20,934 nt of DNA from a virus. Every line of letters begins with the position of its first letter. Position 1 is the stretch's first letter. Both the position numbers and the translations under genes were made by a program. The stretch spans positions 1 to 20,934 of IMG/VR virus record IMGVR_UViG_3300042507_006025. One strand, given 5' to 3'. Below the pieces are notes generated by a model. The model did no database searches. It saw nothing but the letters and a program-made list of their open reading frames with translations, and was not told the DNA's origin. Shown here in pieces: positions 20,892-20,934 of the stretch.

Positions 20892-20934
20892 TTAGTACGC
20901 AACAGCCATCAATTCATTGAACTTGTAGTTGAAA
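20892..20934 (-). CDS. C-terminal end of upstream structural gene (partial)
   Basis: Only the last 14 codons and TAA (20892-20894) are inside the window: ...FNYKFNELMAVAY. The frame has no stop to the window edge. It ends 30 bases before the tail-tube-like ATG; position upstream of tail tube and portal suggests a capsid or other virion protein, but nothing more can be stated. Confidence 0.5.
   Translation of the reverse strand, partial: FNYKFNELMAVAY

Noticed and set aside
1-20934. tRNA, rRNA, integrase, insertion sequence or attachment site
   Set aside because: No cloverleaf-like sequence, recombinase motif or flanking repeats were noticed by reading; I could not run a scan, so a cryptic tRNA cannot be excluded.

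Overview
The window is a contiguous stretch of a double-stranded DNA tailed-phage genome (free phage or prophage; no integrase, attachment site or bacterial gene is visible). Every supported gene lies on the minus strand, so the genome reads from high to low coordinates. The host is probably a member of the Bacteroidota. The DNA is AT-rich. The best promoters match the Bacteroidota -33/-7 pattern (TTTG, 19 bp, TAnnTTTG). Starts lack clear Shine-Dalgarno sequences and are preceded by A-rich leaders, several with an AAACCA motif. Several proteins (DUF3127-like OB fold, DUF6712-like connector, tail-tube and tail-protein types) resemble families I know from Bacteroidota phages. The portal and large terminase point to a headful or cos siphovirus-like virion.

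Layout in the direction of transcription. (1) 20934-16296: structural block with the last codons of an upstream gene, a tail-tube-like protein with its own terminator, a small protein, the portal, a connector-like protein with a cysteine-rich tail, a fibre-like protein, a small protein and a membrane/coiled-coil protein, closed by a terminator at 16232-16262. (2) 16202-13885: an early-type promoter, an acidic protein, an ERF-family single-strand annealing protein, an unknown protein and a tandem-AP2 DNA-binding protein, followed by a non-coding 115-nt segment with two hairpins whose apical loops are complementary. (3) 13880-11225: replication initiator with iterons and an AT-rich tract inside its gene (a lambda-O-like origin), a loader-like protein, a GH73-type glucosaminidase and a RuvC-like resolvase. 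(4) 11212-9641: a second promoter with a near-identical leader, a YqaJ/lambda-Exo-type nuclease, a ParB-like protein and a terminator. (5) 9626-7988: small accessory genes (HTH, DUF3127-like OB fold, HNH endonuclease). (6) 7920-1: a weaker candidate promoter, then holin-like protein, L,D-transpeptidase-like lysis enzyme, spanin-like pair, small and large terminase, a tail-assembly chaperone pair joined by a likely -1 frameshift, tail-completion-like proteins and a large structural protein cut by the left edge.

How the genes work together. ERF annealase, YqaJ nuclease, RuvC resolvase and the OB-fold protein make a phage recombination set spread over two or three transcription units. The initiator and loader start replication at an origin inside the initiator gene. 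The lysis, packaging and tail genes form the left (late) block, and head/portal genes sit at the right. The virion genes are therefore split by the replication block within this window, as expected for a circularly permuted map cut at an arbitrary point.

The two most notable signals are the two-hairpin RNA between the AP2 gene and the initiator (13885-13999), and the six iterons at 13429-13558, whose DNA core is kept while being read in all three codon frames. No tRNA, rRNA, CRISPR array or insertion sequence was seen. No stretch over 300 bases lacks a gene.
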